A stretch of 64,000 nucleotides of DNA from Peptoniphilus gorbachii (GCF_016908115.1 NZ_JAFBDH010000004.1:62001-126000); one strand, 5' to 3'; positions 45,475 through 53,843 are shown, counted from the stretch's first letter. Made by a program: numbers and translations. Notes: generated from the sequence alone by a model not told the origin.

Positions 45475-46104
45475 CTAAAGGCTTATCCTTTCTATAAATC
45501 TTCTCGCCATTTTTGCAGTAAAGCCCCAGATAATTTCGCCCTTATACTGGTAAAATAAAACTTCTTCCCTTCCCCTTTTGAACTTGTAGTTTTTGCCATT
45601 GGGAATCAAGTGGTAGGGAAAGTCATCACTCCTATTTACCTTTAAATTTATGCTATAGGCTTTTGGCTCAGTTTCCATAAAAAACTTTAGGGGCACTGTA
45701 AAAATACTTTCAACTTCTGCCTTTGAGGGAGTGATTTCAAAAAAATCTTTTTTTATCTCGCCAATAAAGCTGTAGATAATTGCAGCATAGGGATTTACCA
45801 AAAAATCTCCTTCAGAATAGATTTCTAAATCTTTTTCTTCTATTAATAGCTCCTCGCAAGTTTCTCTAATAGCAGCATCCCAGGGGCTCTCATTTTTCTC
45901 TATTCTGCCTCCAGGAAAGGAAATCTCTCCTGGTTGATTTCTAAGAGTAAGAGCTCTTTTTTCAAACAAAAGATGAATTTCTCCCTTTCTCTTTATTAGA
46001 GGAATCATGACAGAAAATCTATTTTTCACATCAACAGGTAAGGGACTTTTTTTCTGAAGTTTAGCTTTAATTTTCATTAAGTCAAAATCAGCATTAAAAT
46101 CCAT
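45475..46104 (-). CDS. Nudix hydrolase, CoA pyrophosphatase type
   Basis: 209 residues. The Nudix box runs from GGRIEKNE through REtCEELLIEE (about 62-84). The preceding LRNQPGEISFPGG is the extra motif of CoA-diphosphatases (NudL/YeaB), so CoA cleavage to phosphopantetheine is the likely reaction. Last gene of the rnhA operon; it overlaps the patatin gene by 11 bp. Confidence 0.88.
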   Translation of the reverse strand: MDFNADFDLMKIKAKLQKKSPLPVDVKNRFSVMIPLIKRKGEIHLLFEKRALTLRNQPGEISFPGGRIEKNESPWDAAIRETCEELLIEEKDLEIYSEGDFLVNPYAAIIYSFIGEIKKDFFEITPSKAEVESIFTVPLKFFMETEPKAYSINLKVNRSDDFPYHLIPNGKNYKFKRGREEVLFYQYKGEIIWGFTAKMARRFIERISL

Positions 46105-47134
46105 TTTTTATTTCCCTCATAAGTTCATCAACTGTATAAATTTTAAATCTGTCAATTTTCTTTTTTTCTGCTTCTTTTTCAAGTAGTTTGTAAAGAAGCT
46201 CGTCATATCCAAAATTTTCTGGCAATTCTAATTCCTCTGCAATCTTTGGAACATGCTCCTCAAATACTTTTCTCACAAGTTCATTTTCAGAATTTTCAAA
46301 CTTGTCTTTTAAAATTCTGTAAATATATTTTAAGCTTTCCTCTTCTTCCACTGGATGTATATAATAATCTTCCCCCCTTAATCCTTTAACTTCTCTAAAG
46401 GCGTCAAAGTAACCAGTTTTTATGAGTTCGTCAGCCTTTTCTTTGTTAAAATCCATGCTTGAACCAAGCTTCTTATTTGGCTTTATTATATATTTTGCCT
46501 TTATTTCAGTTTTAGGTGGAGTGTTGTGAAGTCTTATAACTACAGCGTCCCTGCCTGTCTGGTCAACCATGTCCACTGGCAATTGTGAGGCAAAGCCACC
46601 ATCTAAATAATACTTTCCGTGAAGGGGCTTCAATTTAAATACAGGCAAGTAACAAGATGCGATAATATAATCCTTTAAAAGTCCCTCTTCAATATCATCT
46701 TTAAATAATTTCTCAACTTTAAAATCAGAGATGTTGACAGTACATAGACCGAAATCAACATCAGACTTTCTTATTTTTTCTTCATCAATATATTCATCAA
46801 CTAACCTAAATAGTGGGTCTGGGGATTTCTTTATCTCAGGAATTTTTATATTGCGATCCCTTAGCAATTGACTTATCTTGTCTAACAAGTCATAATCGTC
46901 ATTATTATCAATTTCTTCCATTTCATTTACAAAAGATGAAAAATCTAAACTCTTCCAAGCTTTAAAACATTCATAGGCGTCACCTTGAGAAAACATGGCA
47001 CCATTAAAAGCGCCAATGCTTGTCCCAACAATTTTTGAAAAATTAAAGCCCATTTCCATGAGGGCAAAATAGGCGCCCACTTGGTAAGCGCCCTTTGCTC
47101 CACCACCTTCAAGGACTAAAGCCCACTTTTTCAT
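46094..47134 (-). CDS. Patatin-like phospholipase
   Basis: 346 residues. Oxyanion hole [11 protein letters not shown] (about 10-20), nucleophile GTSIGAFNG (serine about 41) and the DGGFASQLP aspartate dyad (about 175) are intact, so the enzyme is probably active as a lipid acyl hydrolase. No signal peptide is seen. Its ATG overlaps the mscL stop in an ATGA. Confidence 0.9.
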   Translation of the reverse strand: MKKWALVLEGGGAKGAYQVGAYFALMEMGFNFSKIVGTSIGAFNGAMFSQGDAYECFKAWKSLDFSSFVNEMEEIDNNDDYDLLDKISQLLRDRNIKIPEIKKSPDPLFRLVDEYIDEEKIRKSDVDFGLCTVNISDFKVEKLFKDDIEEGLLKDYIIASCYLPVFKLKPLHGKYYLDGGFASQLPVDMVDQTGRDAVVIRLHNTPPKTEIKAKYIIKPNKKLGSSMDFNKEKADELIKTGYFDAFREVKGLRGEDYYIHPVEEEESLKYIYRILKDKFENSENELVRKVFEEHVPKIAEELELPENFGYDELLYKLLEKEAEKKKIDRFKIYTVDELMREIKNGF

Positions 47135-47547
47135 TTTACACTTCCAAGTTCAGATGTGCAGTGCGGACATCTAGTTGCATCAATTGCAATAGTTGACTTG
47201 CAGAAAGGACACACCTTTTCTGTAGGCGCTGGTTCTTCTTCTTTTTTAAATTTGTCAGTAACCTTTGAAATTTGTTTAATCATAACAAAAATTACAAAGG
47301 CAATAATTAAAAAGTCAAAAACAGATTGCAAAAATACACCGTATTTAACTTCAGCTGTGCCAACAGTTACACTTAAATCTGAGAAGTTTACTCCGCCAAG
47401 AATTATACCAATAAGTGGCATTAAAATATTTTCCACAAGGCTTGAAACGATTTTACCAAAAGCTCCACCTATGATGACACCAACGGCCATGTCCATGACA
47501 TTTCCCTTGGCAATAAATTCCTTAAATTCTTGCATAAATCCTTTCAT
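47131..47547 (-). CDS. mscL: Large-conductance mechanosensitive channel with zinc ribbon
   Basis: Emergency osmotic release valve. Residues 1-100 are typical Msc[21 protein letters not shown] as first helix region, [15 protein letters not shown] as the second. After a linker with [11 protein letters not shown] comes CPFC...CPHC (about 114-132), a zinc-ribbon-like tail not present in the E. coli protein. 138 residues. GGAG-type site before the ATG; coupled to the patatin gene. Confidence 0.95.
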   Translation of the reverse strand: MKGFMQEFKEFIAKGNVMDMAVGVIIGGAFGKIVSSLVENILMPLIGIILGGVNFSDLSVTVGTAEVKYGVFLQSVFDFLIIAFVIFVMIKQISKVTDKFKKEEEPAPTEKVCPFCKSTIAIDATRCPHCTSELGSVK

Positions 47548-47557
47548 CTTTTACCTC

Positions 47558-47977
47558 CTAAATCTGTTTTAAAATAATATTATTCTTCTCGATTAACTCC
47601 ATTGCATAATCGTCAACCCTATAGGCTTCGTGATAATAAATGGCTCCTATTCCTGCTTGTATAAGTGCCTTTGTGCAGTTAAGACAAGGAAAATGTGTTA
47701 CATAGGCCTTGGCCCCTTTTACAGAAATCCCTTCCTTTGCACAGTAAAGGAGGGCATTCATTTCTGCGTGAATAGTTGCTATGCAGTGTCCGTCACGCAT
47801 TGTGTGACCAACTTCGTCGCAGTGAGGGTTTCCTGTAACTGAACCATTATAGCCAGTAGAAATAATTCTGTTGTCAGAATTTACTAAAACGCAGCCCACA
47901 AAGGCACGATCACAAGTAGATCTCGTCGCCACCATTTCAGTAATTTCCATAAAATATTCGTCCCAAGATTTTCTCAT
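47558..47977 (-). CDS. Deoxycytidylate (dCMP) deaminase
   Basis: 139 residues. Zinc-binding motif HAEMNAL (about 71) and PCLNC (about 99-103), plus the GYNGSVTGNPHCDE segment typical of ComEB/dCMP deaminases that bind a second zinc. It makes dUMP for thymidylate synthesis. It starts inside the rnhA stop (ATGA) and is followed after 10 bp by mscL. Confidence 0.92.
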   Translation of the reverse strand: MRKSWDEYFMEITEMVATRSTCDRAFVGCVLVNSDNRIISTGYNGSVTGNPHCDEVGHTMRDGHCIATIHAEMNALLYCAKEGISVKGAKAYVTHFPCLNCTKALIQAGIGAIYYHEAYRVDDYAMELIEKNNIILKQI

Positions 47978-48552
47978 TTTGCCTCCTTTGCAAGCTTGTC
48001 TACAAGTTCGTTATATTTGACGCCAGTATGTGCTTCAACTTTTATAAATTTGACTTGAAGTTTATCCTTTATGTCGTCGTAAAACTTTTTATAGGCAATA
48101 GTTCCCTCTTTATTTGTCTTCCAAAATCCTAGAGCCCATGACCTTATGCCTTCGTAATCGTAATGAAGATATATTTTTCTCTTTCCAATAGATTCTGCAT
48201 ATTCCATAGCCTTCATGGCGCCCTTAATTTCTCCAGAAACATTTCTCATGTCTGAATCCTTAAAAAATCTCTTGGAAAAAGAATATTCCTCCTCATCATT
48301 GTACATATATACCCCATAGGAGTGACTCTTATCAGAATTTCTATAAGAACCGTCAACATAAACTATGAGTTCATCTTTTTCTGCCTGGTCCTTTTTTTCT
48401 TCTTCAACTTCATTCATAAAGGCCTCTGCATCTTTTAAGCTAGAAAATTTTTTAAAGCTTGCTCCCTTAAATCCCATGGTCTCTTTTTTACATTCGTCCC
48501 AAGTTTTATATATGCCAGGATTTCTCCCAACTCTAACTGCGTAATAATTCAT
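47974..48552 (-). CDS. rnhA: Ribonuclease H with N-terminal hybrid-binding domain
   Basis: 192 residues. The first ~45 (YYAVRVGRNPGIYKTWDEC, then FKGASFKKFSSLKDAEAFM) form the viroplasmin/HBD domain that binds RNA-DNA hybrids. A type I RNase H domain follows, with catalytic aspartates and glutamate in IVYVDGSYRN, VSGEIKGAMKA and KVEAHTGVKYNELVD. The ATG at 48552 has GAGGTG upstream; a GTG two codons earlier is the alternative. First gene of the operon ending with the Nudix gene. Confidence 0.9.
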   Translation of the reverse strand: MNYYAVRVGRNPGIYKTWDECKKETMGFKGASFKKFSSLKDAEAFMNEVEEEKKDQAEKDELIVYVDGSYRNSDKSHSYGVYMYNDEEEYSFSKRFFKDSDMRNVSGEIKGAMKAMEYAESIGKRKIYLHYDYEGIRSWALGFWKTNKEGTIAYKKFYDDIKDKLQVKFIKVEAHTGVKYNELVDKLAKEAK

Positions 48553-48574
48553 ATTCACCTCAAAATTTTGTCAT

Positions 48575-48603
48575 TTGTCAACTATGTCTACTTATTATAT
48601 AAT
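48575..48603 (+). promoter_or_regulatory. Promoter of the class I aldolase gene
   Basis: TTGTCA, a 17-bp spacer and TATAAT, 36 bp before the ATG. A 10-bp tandem repeat (AATTAGAAGT twice, 48601-48620) begins inside the -10 and covers the likely start site. Confidence 0.75.
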
Positions 48604-48639
48604 TAGAAGTAATTAGAAGTCTAGACTTTGGAGGTAAAA

Positions 48640-49530
48640 ATGAATAGAGAACAATTTGATAGAATGAAAAATGGCAAAGGCTTTATAGCTGCCCTTGACC
48701 AATCAGGTGGCTCAACACCTAAGGCACTTTTAAATTATGGGGTTACAGAAGACAAGTATTCCAACGATGAAGAAATGTTTAAGCTCGTTCACGAAATGAG
48801 AAAGAGAATTATAACAAATGAAGCTTTCACATCTGATAGAATTTTGGCTGCAATTTTATTTAAGGTTACAATGAATTCAAAAGTTGGCGACAAGTACACT
48901 GGCGACTACCTTTGGGAAGAAAAGGGCATAGTTCCAATCCTAAAAATTGACGAAGGTCTTGACGTCGAAAAAGACGGTGCTCAACTTATGAAGCCTTTCA
49001 AACATCTTGACGAACTTCTTGAAAATGCCAAGGAAAGAAATATTTTCGGCACAAAGATGCGTTCTGTTGTAAAGGAATTAAATGAAGAATCAATTAAAAA
49101 AGTTGTAGATCAACAATTTGACTACGCAGTAAAAATTTCTGAGGCTGGCTTTGTTCCTATTATAGAGCCAGAAGTTGACATCCACGCAAAGGACAAGGCT
49201 GAAATCGAAGAAGTCCTTAAAAAATATTTAATTGAAGGACTAAAAAAACTTGGCAAGGAAAATTATGTAATGTTTAAGCTCACTCTTCCTGAAAAAGAAA
49301 ATCTTTACGAAGACCTTTACGACTTTGACCAAACAGTTCGAGTTGTTGCACTTTCTGGCGGCTACTCAAGAGAAGAAGCCAACGAAAAACTTAAAAAAAA
49401 TAGGGGCGTAATTGCATCTTACTCAAGAGCCTTAACTGAAGGACTAAATGTAAATCAAACAGACGAAGAATTTACAAAAATGCTTGACGACTCTATAGAA
49501 AAAAATTACTCAGCTTCAGTTGAAAAATAA
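48640..49530 (+). CDS. fda: Fructose-bisphosphate aldolase class I
   Basis: Cleaves fructose-1,6-bisphosphate in glycolysis without a metal. 296 residues. The opening [16 protein letters not shown], the KIDEGLD segment, [11 protein letters not shown], the Schiff-base lysine in VMFKLTLPE (about residue 212) and a phosphate-binding [10 protein letters not shown] are visible. The ATG at 48640 has GGAGG 7 bp upstream; a TTG four codons earlier overlaps it. Monocistronic with its own promoter and terminator. Confidence 0.94.
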   Translation: MNREQFDRMKNGKGFIAALDQSGGSTPKALLNYGVTEDKYSNDEEMFKLVHEMRKRIITNEAFTSDRILAAILFKVTMNSKVGDKYTGDYLWEEKGIVPILKIDEGLDVEKDGAQLMKPFKHLDELLENAKERNIFGTKMRSVVKELNEESIKKVVDQQFDYAVKISEAGFVPIIEPEVDIHAKDKAEIEEVLKKYLIEGLKKLGKENYVMFKLTLPEKENLYEDLYDFDQTVRVVALSGGYSREEANEKLKKNRGVIASYSRALTEGLNVNQTDEEFTKMLDDSIEKNYSASVEK

Positions 49531-49540
49531 ATAAAGACGA

Positions 49541-49566
49541 AAAGATCTCCTTTATTGGAGATTTTT
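49541..49566 (+). terminator. Terminator of the aldolase gene
   Basis: AAAGATCTCC pairs with GGAGATTTTT, one wobble, with a 6-nt loop and a T run. Ten bases after the stop. Confidence 0.8.
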
Positions 49567-49634
49567 TTATTGGAAAATTAAAAATACCAAAGACTTTTTC
49601 CCTTAAAAATTTATTTATTGGAAAACTTCTATTA

Positions 49635-49663
49635 TTGACTTTGATAAATTGGTAATGTAAACT
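49635..49663 (+). promoter_or_regulatory. Promoter of the tnaA operon
   Basis: TTGACT, a 17-bp spacer and TAAACT. The start would fall near 49670, giving a ~160-nt structured leader before tnaA. Confidence 0.6.
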
Positions 49664-49670
49664 ATTTCTT

Positions 49671-49688
49671 AGATAATACATATTATCT
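49671..49688. promoter_or_regulatory. 18-bp palindrome at the tnaA transcription start
   Basis: AGATAATA-CA-TATTATCT, a perfect 8-bp inverted repeat with a 2-bp centre, right at or after the predicted start site. The centre is too short for a good RNA loop, so a DNA operator is more likely. The protein is unknown. Confidence 0.5.
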
Positions 49689-49689
49689 T

Positions 49690-49751
49690 GGAGTTCTGAC
49701 CGCTCATCAAGAAAGAAATTTTTAAAATTTTGATAACCGGGGTTCTCTATA
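49690..49751 (+). promoter_or_regulatory. Structured tnaA leader element, copy 1
   Basis: Predicted fold: P1 GGAG/CTCT (49690-49693 with 49745-49748), internal loop TTCTGA against GGTT, P2 CCG/CGG (49700-49702 with 49738-49740), then CTC against AAC, and P3 ATCAA/TTGAT (49706-49710 with 49730-49734) with an AT-rich end. The second copy has the same layout with different stems. I cannot match it to a riboswitch class that I know. Confidence 0.6.
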
Positions 49752-49800
49752 GGATACTGTCCGCTAGTCGACTTTTGTCGATGACCGGGGTTCCTCTATA
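49751..49800 (+). promoter_or_regulatory. Structured tnaA leader element, copy 2, with anti-Shine-Dalgarno strand
   Basis: Same fold as copy 1: P1 AGGA/TCCT (49751-49754 with 49792-49795), loop TACTGT against GGT, P2 CCG/CGG, and P3 TCGAC/GTCGA with a TTTT loop. Shared with copy 1: CCGCT, ACCGGGGTTC and CTCTATA. Its last eight bases, CCTCTATA (49793-49800), can pair fully (one G-U) with TATGGAGG at 49817-49824, the tnaA ribosome binding site. Forming P1 would release that site. Confidence 0.62.
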
Positions 49801-49830
49801 ACTTTTTTTATTTTTATATGGAGGTTTTTT

Positions 49831-51474
49831 ATGAAAAAGTATCAATTAGATGTACCTACACCACATTCCTACACTTATGTTACAAAGAATATTCCAAATG
49901 TAACTGTGGAACAAAGAGAAAGAGCCCTAAAGGCTACTCACTACAATGAATTTGCTTTCCCTGCAGGAATGTTAACTATCGATATGTTATCTGACTCAGG
50001 AACTACTGCCATGACAGATGTTCAATGGTCTGCAATGTTTTTGGGTGATGAATCTTATGGAAGAAACAAGGGCTACTATGTTCTCTTAGATACCTTTAGA
50101 GATGTCTTCGAAAGAGGCGACGATCAAAAGAGAATTATTGACCTTGTAAGAACTGACTGCACTGATGTTGAAAAAATGATGAACGAAGTTTACCTTTGCG
50201 AATATGAAGGTGGACTATTTAACGGTGGCTCTGCTCAAATGGAAAGACCTAATACTTTTATAATCCAACAAGGCCGTGCAGCAGAATCAGTTTTATTTGA
50301 ACTTGTAAGAAATATTTTAAATGGAAGAGAACCTGGAAAGACTTACACAATTCCTTCTAATGGACACTTTGACACAACTGAAGGAAACATCAAGCAAATG
50401 GGCTCTATCCCAAGAAACTTATACAATAAAGAACTTTTGTGGGAAGTTCCTGAAAATGGTCACTATGAAAAGAATCCATTTAAGGGCAACATGGACACAG
50501 AAAAGTTGGAAGAATTAATTGAAAAATTAGGACCTGAAAATGTTCCTCTAATTTATACAACTATTACTAACAACACAGTTTGTGGTCAACCAGTTTCTAT
50601 GGCAAACATGAGAGAATGTTCAAGAATTGCTCACAAATACGAAATTCCTTACATGTTTGATGCTGCAAGATGGGCAGAAAATGCTTACTTCATAAAAGTT
50701 AATGAAGATGGCTATGCTGACAAATCAATCCCAGAAATTGCAAAGGAAATGTTCTCTTATTGCGACGGTTTTACTGCATCTCTTAAAAAAGACGGACACG
50801 CAAACATGGGTGGCGTTCTTGCCTTTAGAGATAAGGGCTTATTCTGGAAGAAGTTCTCTGACTTTAACGAAGACGGCTCAGTTAAAACTGATGTAGGAAT
50901 TCTTTTAAAGGTTAAACAAATTTCTTCTTACGGCAATGACTCCTACGGTGGAATGAGTGGTAGAGATATTATGGCACTTGCTGCTGGACTTTATGAAGCA
51001 GCTAAGTTTGATTATCTTGATGCCCGTGTTAAACAATGTGAATACCTTGCACAAGGCTTCTACAAGGCTGGCGTAAAGGGCGTTGTACTTCCTGCTGGTG
51101 GTCATGGTGTTTACATCAACATGGACGAATTTTTCGACAACAAGAGAGGACCAGAAACTTTTGCTGGTCAAGGTTTCTCTGTTGAATTAATTAGACGTTA
51201 TGGAATTAGAACTGCAGAACTAGGCAACTATTCAATGGAATATGACCTAAAGACTCCAGAACAACAAGCTGAAGTAGCCAATGTAGTTCGTTTTGCAGTA
51301 AACAGAAGTCAACTTTCAAAGGAACACATGGATTATGTAATTGCAGCTGTAAAGGCTCTTTACGAAGACCGCGCTACTATTCCTGATATTAGAATAGTCA
51401 AGGGCAAGAACCTTCCAATGCGTCACTTCCACGCCTTCCTTGAAACTTATGAACCTTCTGAAGATGAAAAATAA
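49831..51474 (+). CDS. tnaA: Tryptophanase (long form, beta-eliminating lyase)
   Basis: PLP enzyme splitting tryptophan to indole, pyruvate and ammonia. 547 residues against ~470 in E. coli. The DMLSDSGTTAMTD opening, HFDTTEGN, FDAARWAENAYFIK and the PLP lysine in SLKKDGHANMGG (about K320) are clear. The GIRTAELGN segment resembles tryptophanase (GIRAVEIGS) and lacks the arginine that tyrosine phenol-lyase has there. About 45 extra residues sit at 95-140, and the C-terminus is longer. GGAGG lies 6 bp before the ATG; the leader is structured. The transporter gene follows. Confidence 0.88.
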   Translation: MKKYQLDVPTPHSYTYVTKNIPNVTVEQRERALKATHYNEFAFPAGMLTIDMLSDSGTTAMTDVQWSAMFLGDESYGRNKGYYVLLDTFRDVFERGDDQKRIIDLVRTDCTDVEKMMNEVYLCEYEGGLFNGGSAQMERPNTFIIQQGRAAESVLFELVRNILNGREPGKTYTIPSNGHFDTTEGNIKQMGSIPRNLYNKELLWEVPENGHYEKNPFKGNMDTEKLEELIEKLGPENVPLIYTTITNNTVCGQPVSMANMRECSRIAHKYEIPYMFDAARWAENAYFIKVNEDGYADKSIPEIAKEMFSYCDGFTASLKKDGHANMGGVLAFRDKGLFWKKFSDFNEDGSVKTDVGILLKVKQISSYGNDSYGGMSGRDIMALAAGLYEAAKFDYLDARVKQCEYLAQGFYKAGVKGVVLPAGGHGVYINMDEFFDNKRGPETFAGQGFSVELIRRYGIRTAELGNYSMEYDLKTPEQQAEVANVVRFAVNRSQLSKEHMDYVIAAVKALYEDRATIPDIRIVKGKNLPMRHFHAFLETYEPSEDEK

Positions 51475-51505
51475 GTTTTAAATTTTTAATTTAAGATTAA
51501 AAAAA

Positions 51506-51521
51506 CCCCTTGCAAGAGGGG
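51506..51521 (+). other. Intercistronic hairpin between tnaA and the symporter gene
   Basis: CCCCT/AGGGG with a TGCAAG loop, followed by GGCTAGCC and no T tract. It probably stabilises or partly attenuates the message rather than ending it, since AAGGAG of the next gene follows 10 bp on. Confidence 0.5.
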
Positions 51522-51544
51522 CTAGCCTATTAAGGAGAATGACT

Positions 51545-52885
51545 ATGGATAATAACTTAAAAGCTCGTGATGGTTTTAAAAGTAAATGGGGTTTTATACT
51601 TGCTTGTATAGGCTCTGCAGTTGGTATGGGTAATATTTGGAGATTTCCTATAATGGTGTCTACTTACGGTGGGATGACTTTTCTAATTCCTTACTTTATA
51701 TTTGTAACTCTTATAGGCTCCACTGGAGTAATTTCTGAAATGGCACTGGGAAGATCTGCAGAAGCTGGTCCCGTTGGTGCCTTTGGAAAATGCACAGAAC
51801 TAAGATGGAATAATAGAAAGCTTGGAGAAATAATTGGACTTATACCAGTAGTTGGTTCACTTGCCCTAGCCATAGGTTACACTTGTGTAATGGCTTGGAT
51901 TTTTAAGTACACTTTCCTTTCATTATCAGGCGGACTTTATGCCATGGGTCAAAATATGGATGTCATTGGTGGAACTTTTGGACAAACTGCTTCAGCCTTT
52001 GGCGCAAATATTTGGGTAATCATTGCAATTTTAGCAAGCTTTGCCATTATGGTAATGGGAGTATCTGGCGGAATCGAGAAGGCAAACAAAATTATGATGC
52101 CTGTCCTCTTTGTTTTATTTGTAGGACTTGCAATTTACATCTTCACCCTTCCAGGTGCAGCTAATGGATACAAGTACATCTTTACAGTAAACCCTGAAGG
52201 CTTAAAAGATCCTAAAGTTTGGATTTTTGCCTTCGGACAAGCCTTTTTCTCACTATCAGTTGCTGGAAATGGAACAGTAATTTACGGCTCCTATTTGCCT
52301 AAAAACGAAAGCATTCCATCCTCTGCAAGAAATGTTGCAGTCTTTGATACTCTTGCAGCTCTACTTGCAGCCTTTGTAATTATCCCTGCCATGGCAACAG
52401 CAAATGCACCTCTTGACACAGGTGGTCCTGGGCTTATGTTTATATACTTAGTAAATGTATTTAACGGCATGGCTGTTGGTAGAATCATAGGAATTATTTT
52501 CTACATCTGCGTGCTCTTCGCAGGCGTATCTTCAATAATAAATCTTTATGAAGCACCAGTTGCCTATTTGCAAGATCAATTTAATTTTTCAAGACCAATT
52601 GCAACTACAACTATTCACGTAATTGGTTGTATCGTAGCTATATTTATTCAAGCTATAGTCGGCGGTTGGATGGATGTAGTTTCCATTTACATCTGCCCAC
52701 TTGGAGCAGCCCTTGCAGGCATAATGTTCCTATGGGTTGCAGGAAAAGATTATGTAATCCCTGCAGTTAGTCAAGGTCATAGAAAAGAAATCGGCGGATG
52801 GTATTATCCACTTGCAAAATATTTATATGTAACAGCTGCCATAATTGCCCTAATAGCAGGCGCAAAATTTGGCGGTATTGGTTGA
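51545..52885 (+). CDS. Sodium:neurotransmitter symporter family, probable tryptophan importer
   Basis: 446 residues with 11-12 membrane segments of the NSS/LeuT fold. The first helix carries GSAVGMGNIWRFP (sodium and substrate site), and AFGQAFFSLSVAGNGTVIYGSY is helix 6. Bacterial relatives (TnaT, MhsT) carry tryptophan or other hydrophobic amino acids with Na+. Its place 70 bp after tnaA supports tryptophan uptake for catabolism. The ATG at 51545 has GGAG 7 bp upstream; an ATG two codons earlier is too close to it. Confidence 0.9.
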   Translation: MDNNLKARDGFKSKWGFILACIGSAVGMGNIWRFPIMVSTYGGMTFLIPYFIFVTLIGSTGVISEMALGRSAEAGPVGAFGKCTELRWNNRKLGEIIGLIPVVGSLALAIGYTCVMAWIFKYTFLSLSGGLYAMGQNMDVIGGTFGQTASAFGANIWVIIAILASFAIMVMGVSGGIEKANKIMMPVLFVLFVGLAIYIFTLPGAANGYKYIFTVNPEGLKDPKVWIFAFGQAFFSLSVAGNGTVIYGSYLPKNESIPSSARNVAVFDTLAALLAAFVIIPAMATANAPLDTGGPGLMFIYLVNVFNGMAVGRIIGIIFYICVLFAGVSSIINLYEAPVAYLQDQFNFSRPIATTTIHVIGCIVAIFIQAIVGGWMDVVSIYICPLGAALAGIMFLWVAGKDYVIPAVSQGHRKEIGGWYYPLAKYLYVTAAIIALIAGAKFGGIG

Positions 52886-52902
52886 TATAATATAAAAAAA
52901 TT

Positions 52903-52928
52903 AAGTGTTGGCTTTTTTGCCAACACTT
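52903..52928. terminator. Bidirectional terminator
   Basis: AAGTGTTGGC against GCCAACACTT, with a 6-T loop and T tracts on both strands. It lies between the symporter gene (+) and the convergent metallo-hydrolase gene (-). Confidence 0.88.
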
Positions 52929-52934
52929 TTTCTT

Positions 52935-53624
52935 TTAAAAATTATCTTTTTTATTTCTAAATTGAGTAAATTCATCTAAATCCCTTGCCAAGAAAAAGGT
53001 ATTTATTTTTTTCTCTTTTCCAATTGTAGATGGAAGAGTGATTTTTTCTTCTTCACGCAGTTTTTTCACTCTCTCAAATTCTCTGTCTAAATCATCATTA
53101 GAAATTACAGACTTTGCAAATTTTAAATTTGCAAGAGAATATTCGTGAGCTGGATAAACATAAGTGTCATCATCTAAATTTTTTAGTTTATTTAAACCCT
53201 CATAGGCTTTTTTGTAGTCTTTAGTAAAAACTCTGCCGCAGCCTGCAAGAAAAAGGGCATCTCCACAAAATAATTTATCTCCCACTAAATAAGAAATGTG
53301 CTCTTCTGTGTGACCAGCAGTTAAAATAACTTTAAAATTTTCTCCTAAGAGCTCAAATTCATCGCCGTCTTTTAAAGTTATGTCGTTATACTCTTTTGTT
53401 TCAAGAGGTCCGTAGACTTTCGCACCGTATTTATTTTTAAGCTCTTTAACTCCTCCCACGTGGTCCATATGCTTGTGAGTTAAAAGAATGTAGTCAAGAT
53501 TTTTATCCTTTAAATAATCTATGACAGGACCAGCATCGCCTGGGTCCACAACAAGAGTCTTTCCATCTTTTTCTATTGTCCAAATGTAATTGTCATTAAA
53601 AGCTTTTATATAGTTAATTAACAT
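52935..53624 (-). CDS. MBL-fold metallo-hydrolase (GloB-like)
   Basis: 229 residues. The zinc motif THKHMDHVGG (about 51-60) and further ligands in TAGHTEEHISY, LFCGDALF and YPAHEYS match glyoxalase II/hydroxyacylglutathione hydrolase relatives. The opening INYIKAFNDNYIWTIE is typical. With glutathione usually absent in such anaerobes, the natural thioester may differ (inference). The ATG at 53624 has GAGGTGG upstream; the ATG four codons earlier overlaps that site. Confidence 0.88.
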   Translation of the reverse strand: MLINYIKAFNDNYIWTIEKDGKTLVVDPGDAGPVIDYLKDKNLDYILLTHKHMDHVGGVKELKNKYGAKVYGPLETKEYNDITLKDGDEFELLGENFKVILTAGHTEEHISYLVGDKLFCGDALFLAGCGRVFTKDYKKAYEGLNKLKNLDDDTYVYPAHEYSLANLKFAKSVISNDDLDREFERVKKLREEEKITLPSTIGKEKKINTFFLARDLDEFTQFRNKKDNF

Positions 53625-53843
53625 ATTCCACCTCATTATATACTTACTCTTGTTGCAAGTATTTAAACATGAGAAGTGACTTTGCTTTTCTTTAATTAAT
53701 TGTTCTTTTTTTGGATAAAATTTTATATAATTTCAGCATTTACTGTGAAGACAAAAACAGACTTATTATATGACTACTCTTATTTATTACAAATTAAAAG
53801 CATCTTGCTAAGAATATCCTATGGAAAAAATTGCCTTATTTTC

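Noticed and set aside
47156-47572. 138-codon plus-strand frame opposite mscL
   Set aside because: Complementary to a certain gene; no ribosome site and no family features.
49781-49801. A 6-codon frame in the tnaA leader that could be a TnaC-like leader peptide
   Set aside because: It has no tryptophan codon, no ribosome binding site, and lies inside the conserved loop of the second RNA element.
49664-49830. T-box leader for tryptophan
   Set aside because: No T-box sequence and no terminator/antiterminator pair of that type; tnaA is catabolic and unlikely to be T-box controlled.
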